A stretch of 64,000 bases of DNA from positions 11,963,790-12,027,789 of the forward strand of contig VZDJ01000346.1 in assembly GCA_008694505.1 (NCBI GenBank). Reading direction: 5' to 3'. Origin of the DNA: Cyanoderma ruficeps (lineage: Eukaryota > Chordata > Aves > Passeriformes > Timaliidae). Made by a program: the position numbers and the translations under genes. Shown here piece by piece: positions 25,181 to 36,945 of this stretch; position 1 is the first letter of the stretch, and the number at the start of each line of letters is the position of its first letter. A model generated the notes under the pieces. That model ran no database searches. It was given only the letters and a program-made list of their open reading frames with translations, and had not been told where the DNA came from.

Positions 25181-25924
25181 TATTTGCTCTAGTTACATCA
25201 GAATGACTGTTGTAGTCCTTTAGCCAGCTTGTTGCACCAGAGCAGCATGTTCTAGAGCTTTCTGACTAAAGACTTTCTGGCTGAACACCTCCTACCAAAG
25301 TGGAGATGCCATTTGAAGTGAATCTGTTGACAGATGAGCAACTCCGGAAGCTTTGGAGGGGATTAGAAAGTCCAGGATAAAGAAATTGTCGGGTGGTATT
25401 GGGATGTTATTAAACTGTAGTCCTGCTACATTGTCTTTATCTTCACTGCTAGACACAAGAGTTAGAGCTTACTGAGAAGCCTGAGATTTGCTTCTAGTCT
25501 TCATCTAGGAAAGCAAACCAGGTTCACAGGATTCATTAATCTGAGTGTAAAGAATGTTTGAGAGGACCTTGGGCTGAAGAGTTTGGGTTAAGGCATGTAA
25601 CTCAGATTTACTTTTCATTTAGCATCCTGATACTGGAAACTTTATGCACTCCTATATCAGTTCTTTATTCATCCTAGATCAGTGAGATATCTGACTGCTA
25701 GTGCCCTTAGTGTTTATTTTGTAATCTTGCTGTGTTTACTCATATGTCTAAAATCACCTACATGTGCACTGTCCTTGCAGAAACAAACATCTTTTGGCCC
25801 TTCTTGTTTGTTTGTTGTCATTGCACATTTTCCCTTCATTACTCTCCTCCAGTTTTTTCTTTCATACCTTTTTACTTTTCTTCAACTGTCAGTGGAATTA
25901 TTGTCTTCCTGTCTCCATATTCAG

Positions 25925-26005
25925 GTAGTGTCAGTGGCTGAGTATCACCGCAGGATCGATGCTCTAAATAGCGAAGAACTGCGCACACTCTGCAGACGTC
26001 TCCAG
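25925..26005 (+). CDS. OXR1: OXR1 81-nt cassette-type exon (27 codons)
   Basis: This exon encodes VVSVAEYHRRIDALNSEELR followed by TLCRRLQ. It matches the human OXR1 segment except for N-S in place of N-T. It starts and ends at codon boundaries, so including or skipping it leaves the frame intact. The acceptor TATTCAG is ordinary. The donor is CAG|GTGCCC, which fits U1 poorly beyond the first three intron bases. Reading on without splicing gives six residues and a stop at 26024-26026. The exon is isolated, 17.2 kb after the previous exon and 3.3 kb before the next. Regulated inclusion is an inference from these features. Confidence 0.95.
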
Positions 26006-29000
26006 GTGCCCTCTTCAGTAGTTTAAATCCCATCTCCAGATACTAAAACATCTTGCTTTGTAGTGTCTTGGACCAGGGCAAGTCCTGCACTCAGTGGGTT
26101 TGTCTTGTCTACAGCACTACAAGGATCCAGCAGAAAATTCCTTTGTTTTGGATGTGTATAGTTGTGCAATTCAATGATGGAATCAGTAATTTTATGATGG
26201 AATTACTACTTCCACCTTTTTCACACAGGAATTTTCTGTTAGAATTTGAAAATTTGTTCTCAGTACTGTTTGACTTGCAGTGTTGTGTTTTAACTTTAGA
26301 CTGGTGTGTTGTGTTAGAAGCTTCCCTAAAAAGAATGCAAAACAGGTGAAGAATCCAAAATCTTGTTGCATGGGTGTTTAATTTTATGTAGTAATCTTTC
26401 ACCAAGAATCTCACAGTACATGGCAAGTATGAAGCTTCACAACTTCTGTGAAATAGGTAAGTATTTTTCCCATTATAAAAGCAGGTATCTGAGGCAGTTC
26501 AACATGGCAAAGGTCATACACATACACACAAAACAGTACCTTGAAATCAGTTTGGATTTTTGAAGGTCTGTGGATATGGATTGAAACTGATATTTGCATT
26601 CTCTTTAGGTGTTCCATAGTTTTTTGAGAGTTATAAAATTGTTAGCTGCTGTGCACATCATACAAGCCTTACTGGTGGAAAGCATAGCTTAGATTTCCCT
26701 AGAAGCATCAAGTATTTTGTTTTTCTATAGTACCTGGCCGCTGAAAATGTAGATTTCTTTTTCTGTGTTTATTTCTTTGATCTGTGCCTTTTTTACATAT
26801 TACATAATTACACATAAGCAAGCATTTTCTTAGCTCTGATATTTCTGATTGTTTAATAATCTGTAATTAATCACTTTAAAATGTTTTGTAAGTAGCACAA
26901 TTACATAGATCAATAATTAACATGAACCTTGAACCCAAAAGCTGCACTGTTATAGGAAAGTCAGAAATCTTGCAAAGAAAAAAAAATCTGTTCCCACTTG
27001 AGGACAGAACTATTCTGTTTTTTGCAAGTGGTGGTGGAGAATCCCTGTATTAATATTCTGGAAGTGTAGGAGCTCTTTCCAAATACCTTTCACCTGATAT
27101 GCCCAAACTCAAGGTTTAGGCTGACTAGAAAAATCTGATGTGCTGGGCTGTAGCCTATAAACTCTGCACTGAAGCCATCTCAGAGTTGTGGTCTCAGTAG
27201 ACTGTGTGACCTTACCAATCATGGAAAGCTCCTGGAATCTGACTATAGGTTAGTCTGCTCTGTCTGACTCTGGTGGGAAATAAATCCGCAAATTTTGAAG
27301 CTAGATCAGGTTCTTTTGAACAGACACTCTTTGACTGCTTCTACAAAGCAGTGTTCTTCCTAGAACAAAACTGCTTTACTTTAATAATAATAAAAAAAGG
27401 AAAAAAATCCATCCAAAAAAATACCCCAATCCCCAAAAAACTCTAAACCAAAAAACTCAGTTCCCCACACTATTTGAATCCAAATTATTCATGTTTTGCA
27501 TGGTGGTCTTCAATCAGAGTTGAAGAATAACAAGGGGAAAAAGCTTTCTGCTATACAGTTGAACAATGCTGAACTTCTTTGGAGCTGAAGCAGTGATATG
27601 ATTGATGAAAGGCATTTAAGGAACATACTTGGACTATGAAATAACATTTTAGAGATAGCACTTTGTAAAGCAGCATGCAGGTCATCTTTTTGTACATGAA
27701 GCTATATGGATAATTGCATTTTTTTGTTGTGATACGGAAATAAGTGCTTAGTCTACATTGGAAGTTCTTGTTACCTTTCAATGAAAAAAGGAAAGCTTCA
27801 GCTTTTTTCTTGCTTGATACTCAGTTTAAGCACACCTTTTCTTGGGTTTAGAATTAATACTGTAATTGAGTTACTGTATGAATATACTTTGATATGTTGA
27901 CTTTATAGGCCTATTTTTAAATAACAAGAGTTTGTGATAGGAGCTTTTTCCATAGTTCTTGAGGGAGATGAGAGGGGTGTCCTCTTTTTTTGGCTCAGGT
28001 GGCTGTATTTGTTTAAATATTCCTATTTGCATTTCAGAGTTTTCTTTGATTTGGCTTTTTTTTAAAATGAACTAAGGAAGTTGGGAGGTTTTTTTGTGAA
28101 CTAAGGAAGTTTACAGAAGCTTGCCAAAGTTTACCATGGTGATATTGTGAAATATTTCAGTTGTGTCCTGTATGTTTAAACTACGAGGGATGTGGCAAAC
28201 TGGATTTGGCAGATATTTTCCTGAAGTTTTCAGGATTCGGGTTTTAATTTGGACAGTTTGGCTTTGTGACACTTGGTTTAAGCTGATAAATTTTTCAGAT
28301 GCACTTAATCTTGTTAAGATTTCTTTTTTCTCTCAGCATTTTAGTAAGTCTTGCTGCAGTGGCTTATCTTACTATCTTCCTCACTTTGTCCTACTCCTCT
28401 GTCAGATTTCACGGTTTGTAGCAAGTTTTAAATATCCCTGCAGCTGGATTTATAGATGGAAATCTGTTTGGATCACAGCTATTCTAGTTATCAAGACTTG
28501 ACACTTTAGCTTGGAAGTCTCAGTGAATGTTGACTGGGGTAAGAAGCTGTTGTGAGCTACATCTGATGAGGAATTTTGTGGCCTCTGCCATCTCTACTCT
28601 ATAGGGTAGATATGGGTCGGGTATTTTAAATTACTGCAGGACCCCTCTGCACAGTGTCTTTGCCAGACCTCAGTGCTCACTATGCAGCTTAAGTATTATT
28701 GCTGCTTTCCTACCCCACCCTCTCCATTCTTTCTTCTTTGATTCCCGTAAGTACTCCAGAAGATCAGCTTGTGGAGCAGCACTACTCCTAAGGCTCCATT
28801 CAAATGGTTTGCTCAAAATATATGGCAGCAGTCTTCCCAGATGTCTACTGCATATTTGAAAAAAATTTTAAAGTACTCTAAAAGAGTATTGATTCAGAAG
28901 ATACTGAGAAATGTCAGTGTTGAAGTTTTAATTCCTTTCTTTTCTTTTTTTTTTTTAATTGCACTTAGAATGCTATATCAGTATTAAAATGCAAGAACTT

Positions 29001-29297
29001 TTTAAGGTATCTTCTGAAAAGCACTTGAAGCCCTTCAGCTGTGTATGAGAACTGTTTGTTGTTTTAGCGTAAGACCATAGCTTTCTTCTGAGTAGGTGTC
29101 TGTGTAAGTTATTATTATTTAGTTGGTACCAGTTTGCTATCAGAAACAGTGGAAATCTTGGTCAGATCAAATCTACTGGATTTCTAAACTTTTGGGGGAC
29201 TTGCATAATTGATAACTGCATGTTTTTAAACCTGTGAAGTTTTATCTTGTCTGCTAATAGGATGGCATATACTTATTTTCTGATATTCTTTTTGTAG
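26006..29297 (+). other. OXR1: OXR1 intron
   Basis: This 3.3-kb intron runs from GTGCCC to a TTTTTGTAG acceptor ending at 29297. It contains an A-rich low-complexity stretch at about 27380-27460 and a short direct repeat near 28068. No gene was recognised. Confidence 0.8.
28068..28111. repeat. 15-bp direct repeat
   Basis: TGAACTAAGGAAGTT occurs at 28068-28082 and at 28097-28111, which are 29 bp apart. It is probably a local duplication. Confidence 0.85.
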
Positions 29298-29423
29298 ATA
29301 ACAACAAGAGAAGATATCAATTCAAAACAGGCAACAAATATCAAAACAGACCTGGAGCCTGAAGCATTCCGGCCAAATCTTAGTGATCCAAGTGAATTAC
29401 TACAGCCAGAACAAATTGAAAAG
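29298..29423 (+). CDS. OXR1: OXR1 exon leading into the TLDc domain
   Basis: This 126-nt exon has 42 codons and is phase 0 at both ends. It encodes ITTREDINSKQATNIKTDLE and then PEAFRPNLSDPSELLQPEQI, ending in EK before GTATGG. It matches human OXR1 ITTREDINSKQVATVKADLE and SFRPNLSDPSELLLPDQIEK. The FRPNLSDPSELL motif marks the N-terminal edge of the TLDc domain, and the residues before it are variable linker. Short TLDc-only isoforms in vertebrates begin near this point. Confidence 0.97.
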
Positions 29424-31546
29424 GTATGGACTTAGATGTATCATGTTTTACTCTTGCACATTAATGTATCACAAATGCTATGGCTGTAGTGTAAAACACA
29501 CCAGTAAGAAGACCTTGCATGATATTGAATAGAAGAAAATAAACCATATATATTAGAAAAGATACCTAAGACCACCAAGTCCAACTGTTACCTCAGCACT
29601 TCCAAGTCAACCACTAAACCCTTTCCCTAAGTGCTATGTCTTATACCTCCTTTAAATATTTCAACAGGGATGGTAACTCAGCCACTTCCCTGAGTACCTT
29701 GTTCCAGTGCTTGACAGCTCTTTCACTGAAGTAATTTTTCCTAAGATCCAATCCAGACCTCCTTAAGGACATATTCTGTTCTCCTCTTTTGGGAGAAAAG
29801 ACTGACTGTTACAACCTACTTTCAGGTAGTTGTTGAGTGATGAGGTCCCTCTGAGCCTCCATTTCCCCAGGCTTCACACCCCCTGCTCCCTCAGTCCTCC
29901 CCAGACCCTCCACCAGCTTCACTGCCCTTCTTCAGACACACGCCAGCATCTCAATTTTCTCCTTTTAGTGAGAGGCTCAGAACGGCCCACAGTACTCAAG
30001 GTGTGGCCTCACCAGAGCTCAGTACAGGGGGACAAGTCATGATTCCATTTTTGGCCACCTGGGCACATGCTGTCTCATGCACAGCTCTCTGTCAAGCAGC
30101 ACCCTTAGGTCTTTTTCCTCTTTCCAGCTGCTCTTCTCCCAGCCTGTAATGCTGCAGGGACTTATTGTGACACAAGTGCAGGAGCTGGCACTTAGCCTTA
30201 TTGAACCTCGTACTGTTGGCCGTGGCCTGTCCAGACCCCTCTGCAGAGCCTACATACCCTCCAGCAGATCAACACTTCTGCCCAGCTTGTTGTAGTCTGC
30301 AAACAGACTAAGGGTGCACTTCATTCCCTCATCCAGTTCGTTAGTAAAGACGTTAAACAGGACTGGCCCCAGTACTGAGCCCTGGGGAGCACCGCAAGTG
30401 ACTGGCCACAAAGTGGATTTAATTCCATTCACCACTACTCTTGGGGCCTGATCATCCAGCCAGTTTTTTACTCACCAGACAGTGTACCTGTCCAAGCCAT
30501 GAGCAGCCAGTTTCTCCAGGGGAGTGCTATGGGAAGAGGTGTCAAGGGCTTTACTGAAGTCCAGGTGGACAATATTCACAGCCTTTCCCTCATCCACCAA
30601 GCAGGTCACCTTGTCATAGAGGAAAATTAGGTTTGCGAAGCAGGACCTGTCTCTCATGAACCCACCCTGGCTGGGTCTGATCCCCTGGTTTTCCCGCACA
30701 TGCTGTGTGATGGCACTCAAGGTGACCTGTTTCATGATCTCCCCAGGCATTGAGGTCAGACTGACAGGCCTGTAGTTCCTGGGATCCTTCCACAGCCCAT
30801 ATTGTAAACGGACAACCACATTTGCTAACCACAACGTCCCCAGTTACCCTGGAATGCTGGTAAACAGTGGGAAGTGGCTCAGTGAGCATATCTGCCAGCT
30901 CAGTATGTTTCCTTGGGTGGATCCCATCTGACCGCATAGACCAGTGTGTGTCTAAGTGTCGAAGCAGAGCACGATTTGTAGCGAAAATATTGCACTTTTT
31001 TAAATCCTAACTTTGAATGTATCATGTATTCACATAGACTCTTGTCTGTGTTTGCCCTGCTTTCATTTTCTCTTGAAAACATCAGTGAAAACACTGCAGT
31101 TCTTGCTGTCCAGTCCAAAGTGATTTCATTACAAATATGTTAATTGAAGTTTTAGATTAAAAAACACAAGAACAGGGCAACAAGCAGCATTTACCGTTCA
31201 GCTTGTTACCTGCTGATTTGAGTCAATTACTCAAATACTAAGATATTGGTGGGACATGTAGTATCATTATGCAAGAATAATTATATGGATAAACCTTTTA
31301 GAAACCTTAAAAACATATGTTCTTTAGGTGATAAATCATGATTCTGTAGGTCACTGGTAGAGGTAGGAAAAGAAACCTGCTTGAGTGGCCAAAAGTAGAA
31401 AATACACATGTGAAACCTCAGGTTTAGTTCTTAGGTTTTAATGCCACCTAAAAATGGTTAAGCAGAACATAATCTGCTTTCATTTACATGTAATACATTC
31501 TTAAATATAAAACATAAATAAAGAGTTGTAATGTTCTTGTTAATAG
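29424..31546 (+). other. OXR1: OXR1 intron, two-thirds CR1
   Basis: The intron runs from GTATGG to a TTAATAG acceptor at 31540-31546. A 1.4-kb antisense CR1 copy at about 29569-30945 makes up most of it. Nothing was recognised in the remaining 600 bp downstream. Confidence 0.85.
29569..30945 (-). mobile_element. CR1 retrotransposon with part of the reverse-transcriptase ORF, antisense
   Basis: This is the longest CR1 copy in the window. On the - strand it still reads like the CR1 ORF2 reverse transcriptase. RSDGIHPRKHTELADMLTEP lies near 30880-30937 and NYRPVSLTSMPGEIMKQV near 30750-30780. A segment with VDEGKAVNIVHLDFSKALDT lies near 30545-30605 and [17 protein letters not shown] near 30340-30395. 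The active-site motif, normally FADDTKLG, reads FADYNKLG at about 30280-30305, so the second catalytic Asp is lost. Frameshifts and stops separate the open pieces (30250-30435, 30472-30834, 30614-30937). The 3' part runs down to about 29569. It is a dead, 5'-truncated copy. Confidence 0.95.
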
Positions 31547-31699
31547 CTCACAAAGTCTCTTCCACCACGGACTATTGGCTATCCATGGACTCTTGTCTAC
31601 AGTACTGCAAAGCATGGCATGAGCTTGAAGACCTTGTATCGGACAATGATGGGATTGGACACGCCTGTGCTGTTGGTTATCAAAGACAGCGATGGACAG
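31547..31699 (+). CDS. OXR1: OXR1 exon, TLDc domain part 1
   Basis: This 153-nt exon has 51 codons and is phase 0 at both ends. It encodes [20 protein letters not shown] and then [20 protein letters not shown], ending [11 protein letters not shown] before GTGGGT. It carries the TLDc signature GYPWTLVYS....SLKTLYR and the beta-strand VLLVIKD. It differs from human at only a few positions (STAKHGM against GTGKHGT). TLDc is the minimal protective module of OXR1-family proteins. In yeast Oxr1 and mammalian NCOA7/OXR1 it contacts the V-ATPase. Confidence 0.98.
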
Positions 31700-31961
31700 G
31701 TGGGTAAATATTTGTGTGGCAGTAGGAGACCCATCACGAAAAATGTTTGAGGAATATAAAGGAATAGCTGATGTTTCAGTCCAGCATGGGAGATAAAATT
31801 GTGTGTATCAAGCAAGCTAAAATTTTGTATTTCAAGCAACTTTTTTTCCTCAGAAATGTGTTTCACTCTTAAGCAGTCCTGCAACATACTACATGTCTAG
31901 GAAATACTTTAATGATATAAGTTAGCTGTTGTAATGCAAGAGTCTGGTAATATCCAATTGA

Positions 31962-34411
31962 TCAATTTAATTTTAATTTTTTTAATGTGCTTAAGGCACG
32001 AGAAATACGGTCTCTAAAACTTTCTGATGCTGGAAGGTCTTGTTGAGTTGGGATGTCATTATCTGTGGCTAGTGTTTCTTGGTATATTCTGTGGCTGCAA
32101 GTAACATCTTTCAAGAGCTGTACTACCTTTGTTACATTATTAACTTGTTCTTTGAGTCTCTGTAGTTGTGCTCTGTTTTTCTTTGACTGGATTATAAATT
32201 TCAGGAAGTGGCTCACATCTCACCATTTGAATAGCAAATATTCTCTTCTGCATAGTCTAGTAACAGGTGAACAGTTCAGGGAGTATGAATCTTCTAGATT
32301 CTTTTTCTGCACTTTCTATGTTTGCTTGTGGAAGTGCATTACTGCAGTCATGAAAAATTGACAGAACCACCGTAAAATCTGTAGCATCCAGTTCACTTAC
32401 CTCTCCCAGTCTGAGAACCACAGTTTTTATTTTCAGGAAGCATGGTCTCATTAAGGGGGTCTGAAAACAGTAAATGAAATCTTTTCTTATTCAAGTCACA
32501 GGTTGAATTTTTCATTGTTGCCTACCCCAGAGGTCCCTTAAAAAGAAAAATCCCTTCTAACTCTCTGCTAGTAGTGAACTCTTTCCCCGAAGTTCTTTAA
32601 GAAGATTTTTTCTTCATTTACCTTTTAATCTTGAAGACAAAAACTATTGAATAGACTTGAGATGTCTCAGCAGACTCATCAGTCTCATAAATGTACTTTG
32701 GTGACTTCTCTAATTCACTTATTAGCTTCTCAAGATAAATTAGTAAGATATACCTGCTTCATAGTACCTGATTATCTGTCCCAAAAAAAAAAAAATGTCC
32801 TTTTTCTGATGAGGCTGTCTTGCCACCACTATGTAGTGATGTCTGTTGCTGAATGAATTCATGTTAACTTTCTGTGTATGAGTATCTTGGCTTGAATGTT
32901 CAAAAAGTGTCACAGTTCCCCTCTCAAAACATGAAGTTCATAAATATGTCCTTTTTTTTTTTTGGTGAAATAAGCCTTGATGAATCTCAGCTTACAGTCT
33001 TATACCTAGGAATATGAAAGAAAGCATGCCTTGGAATTCTGGGTCAAGTAGTCATTGAACTGACATTTCAAGTATATGCCAATCTTACCTGGATTCCACA
33101 CAAGAGCGGGGGAAGTCCATTCGGTGAGCAGCATATGCAGGAGTGGTTCAGACGAGTTTTACATGTTCAGTTCTTCACCAGTGTAGTGGGAGTGATGTTT
33201 TAAGTAGCTCTGTCTCATTAATGAAAAATATCTGCATTTGACAGCAGAAAATTGTTTTGCACTATTTTTCTGTTCAGAACATAGGGAAATTTAGCACAGT
33301 CTTTCTCCTCTACATGCAAAGATCTACAATCATGAAAAATAAGACAATGGTAACCAACTATGCTTTTTGATAATTAGTCAGGGTAATTAATTTTATTTGT
33401 GAAGCTATTAATTTTTTTGAAAGGCGTCCTTTTATTTTTACGGTCTCGTATCTTCCTGGCAGATAGTCCTTTAAAACTGCTTTCCATGGCTGAAAGAGGC
33501 TCCAAGTATTTTATAGCAGAATGTGTCTAGGAATAGTTCACTAACAGTATGCTAAGATAAATGCTGTATATGCACTCCAAAAATGTGTTTTGAGACCCCT
33601 GGTGGTTATTCATACCTTACTATCCAGGATCACTGCCTGTTTTCTAAGTTCTAGTTCAGAGAAGATCCTAAATGAGATTCAGCCATTTTAAAAAATGACA
33701 ATTATGGACCAGATAGTTTCTTGACGTTTGCTGAGCATACCTGCTCCGTCCTCTTTGGTATTCATTGTTTTGCTCACTCTGTATCTTTGATGTTTATGAA
33801 AGATAGTGGAAAGTCATATCCTTGGATGAAGCACTTTTCTTTTAAACAAAAATGAATTTCTTTCCTGGGCTGCTTCCCGAGATATATTTCTTTGTTATCC
33901 ATGTTTATGAAGACTGCTTTTTTATTATGTTGATAGTAGGTTGAGTAAGGAGCAAGTGTACCTTGTAACTTTTCATGAAGTTCCATCAAAGGCTGCTAAA
34001 CCTCACCCTACTGAATTTTTATTCAAAAACATTTTCCAATCTTGCTTTTTTTTTTCAGATCAATTAATAATTTTATTTAAATGGCTGCTAAAAAAACCCC
34101 AAAAACAAACAAACATAAACCCCAAAAAACCACTCAAACAAAAGGAAAAAAACAAGCAAAACCACTGAACTTTTACAAACTTTATGTGAAAGCTGAGCAA
34201 TGCCTAGTTGGAATTTGGAATCTAAAGCCACCCTGAATTTCTGGCTCCAGTCAATTTTAGGAGATACTTTAATAAAGATGTCCATGAAATCTGTAGTTGC
34301 ATCATTACAATTGTTGTGGATTGTGTATCTACTAGTATGCCCTTCTGTTAGTGAACCCTGACAGCCATTTAAAAAGAAATTGGTTCCTGATTCCTGAACA
34401 TGAGTCACCAA
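31962..34411 (-). pseudogene. cluster of broken coding-like frames, unidentified
   Basis: Four protein-like stretches lie in the same - strand direction. At 34411-34088 is GSLTEGHTSRYTIHNNCNDA and neighbours. At 33989-33774 is a frame from ATG with KLQGTLAPYSTYYQHNKKAV, ending SFINIKDTE. At 32451-32257 is a frame from ATG with VLRLGEVSELDATDFTVVLS. At 32216-31962 is KKNRAQLQRLKEQVNNVTKV, a likely short coiled coil, ending at a TGA. Their composition looks more like protein than the usual AT-rich shadow frames, and stops and frameshifts separate them. A long decayed retrocopy would explain this. I recognise no family, and chance cannot be excluded. Confidence 0.27.
34090..34162. repeat. A-rich low-complexity tract
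   Basis: Runs of A broken by CCCC and C, such as AAAAAACCCCAAAAACAAAC. It lies inside the broken-frame cluster and probably arose independently of it. Confidence 0.8.
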
Positions 34412-36696
34412 ATAAGTGGTGGTCTAGAAATGGAATTAATGCAGTTAACCACCTCAAGGAGTGTCTGGTTTTATAAAAAGTAATTCTTCAGATGGTACGC
34501 ACTGCAGAAGTATGAGACATGAAACCTAGGACCTAATTTCAGTTATCCACCCTAACAACTAGCCACAAAAATCAGATGTCATCGAAAAATCCTAGGGACA
34601 TCGCTTCTCAAGAACGAAAATAATTGTTGGGAAGCAAATTGCACTTTTTCTGTAAGGCTTTATTCTTTTATTGTTGCTTATAGCAAAGAGATGATCTTTC
34701 AAGACTGAGCTTGAAGAATATAGAACATAGAGATATTGTCAAATCCTGATTCCTGAGGGTACTCAAAGCTCAACTGGACAAAACTGGGTCTCTAATAGCT
34801 TCAGAATCAATCCTCCATTGAGTAGGGAATTGTATGGGAGACTGTCTGAGGTTCTTAGTAGCTAAATTTATTCCATAATTAGAAATAAAGTTTCAGAGTC
34901 GCCTAAGTAAAATATGTAAGGTTTTCTACATGGTTAGAATGTACTAGTTTTGTGTTTTACTGGATATACAGATAACATCCCTGGGAGTATTCAAGACAAA
35001 CACTGGAATAAGTCAAGTGTGAAAGGTTCACACTTGTGTAGAGGCTGAACTGAGATAGTTTAGGTTTGACAAAACTCTGTTTGTTACTTTAACTGAAGGT
35101 TATTTTCTCTCAAGTAATGTCTGTTGTTACTGAAATTTATATTTATCTTTTTTACTTATACTGATACTTTACTTATACTTTACTTTTACTTTATTTACTA
35201 GATGTAGTGTCAGCCCTAAAGATATTTATCTGAAGTAAGGCATGTCATAGACACTTGAATGTAGCTTAGCTACCAGAACTGCTGCAGAGTTATTCAAAGA
35301 ATGACTTGAGCCCTTAAAAGAAGTTAGCTTACAGACATTCAAATAGTTTGAGGACTAAGAAATAATTGCAAGGGTTCCCATAGCTGGAAAATATGCATGT
35401 AGGTATTTAAATATCGAGTATTATGTATTTCACTGGCCCATTTTGTTATAGTCATTGATGAAACTAAATTTGAATTCAGTATGGATTTTTATGCTAAAAA
35501 TGCTCTATTTAAGTTCACTTGTCTGCATACACTAAGTACTGTCTAAGGTCACACAATATTTGATAGAGAAAAGTGAGCAGCCAGTTTTTGAAATCTAGTC
35601 TAGTGATCCAGATGCTTGAAATAACAAAAAGGAAAAAGTATTTCATCTATCCTGCTTTTTAGAGTTTGCATGTGCAAAGACAGTATGAAATAGTCATAAA
35701 TGACTACAGCAATTATAAGTTCTTTCTGACTCATTTTTAAATTTTAACCTTAACAGTTACATGTAGTAGAACTACAGGTAGTAAAGATCAGCTAAACATT
35801 AAATACTGTCTTGAAGTTCAAAATCCCATGAGTCCATGTACCCAGTAAAGGGCTAAAAAAAAGAAAAGTATTAAAAAATGTAGGTATTGATAACACTAGG
35901 AATTCATCTCAAGCCTACCTTGAATTAAAAATATTTAGGGGAAAAAAAAACATCTTCTGGAAACAAGCAGGAAACAAACAATTCATTTATTTTGACCTGA
36001 TGTCCCCAAAAGCAAAAATACAGTAGTTTTTTTTTCTCTCAGGACGGTTCTTGACATTGAGACAGGGGAATAATAGAGAAATATCTTCCCAATGTTGGAT
36101 CCTAGATGCTGAATGAAATAAATACCTCTGCAAAAAAAAAGTTTGGGCCAGTTTTCCTGTGAACTTGCATTAAAACAAGGGTACGGAAACTTGCACTTCA
36201 GCTCATGGATCTTTGAGTCTTTTGACTGAATTTGCTCCTTAACAATTTGTCTGAAAGTGATACAGGTCTCTGAAAAGCGAGCACCTTTAGCTGACTGTGA
36301 AATTTTATTTCATCCCCTTGTTAAGTGAGTTTAAAAATTGTTCCAGAGAATGTGATTTTTAGATTATAAGCATTGGTCACATATATGATCAAAGGTAATT
36401 CTTTCCACTGATGTAAAGGAACCATTTTACATGAGTAAAGTAACTTGTCAGTATAGTGACATTTTGTTCTTAAAAAAGGTAATATAAAGAAATGAAGTAG
36501 TAGTAATATGAGGAAGTTCCTGTTAGTACTGTGGCTAAAGAAAGTTTGGTATACAAGTCCTAATTTTTGTCTGTTTTGTAACAATGGAGTTAAAGCAATG
36601 ACTTCTCAAATGTACAGTACTACCTGCATCAAATTAATTGCTTGCTGTTGGGCATACTTTTTAAAAATTAGAAAGCATTTATTGCAAGAGAATAAT

Positions 36697-36945
36697 TCTT
36701 GAATTCAACAAAGTGTGAGCACATGTGGGCGCATGTCCAGCTTTTCATCCATAAGAATCCCTAAGTTGTTCTCTTCAGGGATGCCCTCAGTGAATTCATC
36801 CCCAAATCTGTACTTAAGTTGGAGATTGCCCTGACCCAGGTGCAGGACCTTGCACTTGGATTTGCTGAACTTTGTGAGGTTCATGCAGACCAAGTTCTCA
36901 AGTTTATCCAGGTCCCTCTGAATGGCCTCCTGTCCTTCTGTTAAA
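36697..36945 (-). mobile_element. CR1 ORF2 C-terminal fragment, antisense
   Basis: The - strand reads NLTKFSKSKCKVLHLGQGNL and later EENNLGILMDEKLDM. This is the segment downstream of the CR1 reverse transcriptase (KFNKxKCKVLHLGxGNPxxxYRLG ... EKDLGILVDEKLDM). The upstream codons for EAIQRDLDKLENL are also visible. It is truncated at both ends and contains no reverse-transcriptase motif. It is a different CR1 segment from the other copies here. Confidence 0.93.

Larger units (their letters stand above)
8701..25924 (+). other. OXR1: large OXR1 intron (17.2 kb)
   Basis: The intron runs from GTAAGG to a TATTCAG acceptor at 25918-25924. It holds a CR1 copy on each strand (19215-19735 and 22214-22990), a Myb/SANT-like coding relic (24848-25180) and a short GC-box cluster (21632-21660). 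Two patches are richer in GC than their surroundings, at about 15003-15240 and 16330-16520. Vertebrate OXR1 and its paralogue NCOA7 make short TLDc isoforms from internal promoters. I could not identify such a first exon here. No gene was recognised in the remaining stretches. Confidence 0.8.

Noticed and set aside
29830..30295. Two + strand ORFs of about 70 codons
   Set aside because: They lie antisense to the CR1 element at 29569-30945.
34088..34411. Functional 107-codon gene
   Set aside because: The frame starts from TTG, has an upstream stop, and ends within an A-rich tract. At most it is a relic, and it is listed only as part of the broken-frame cluster.
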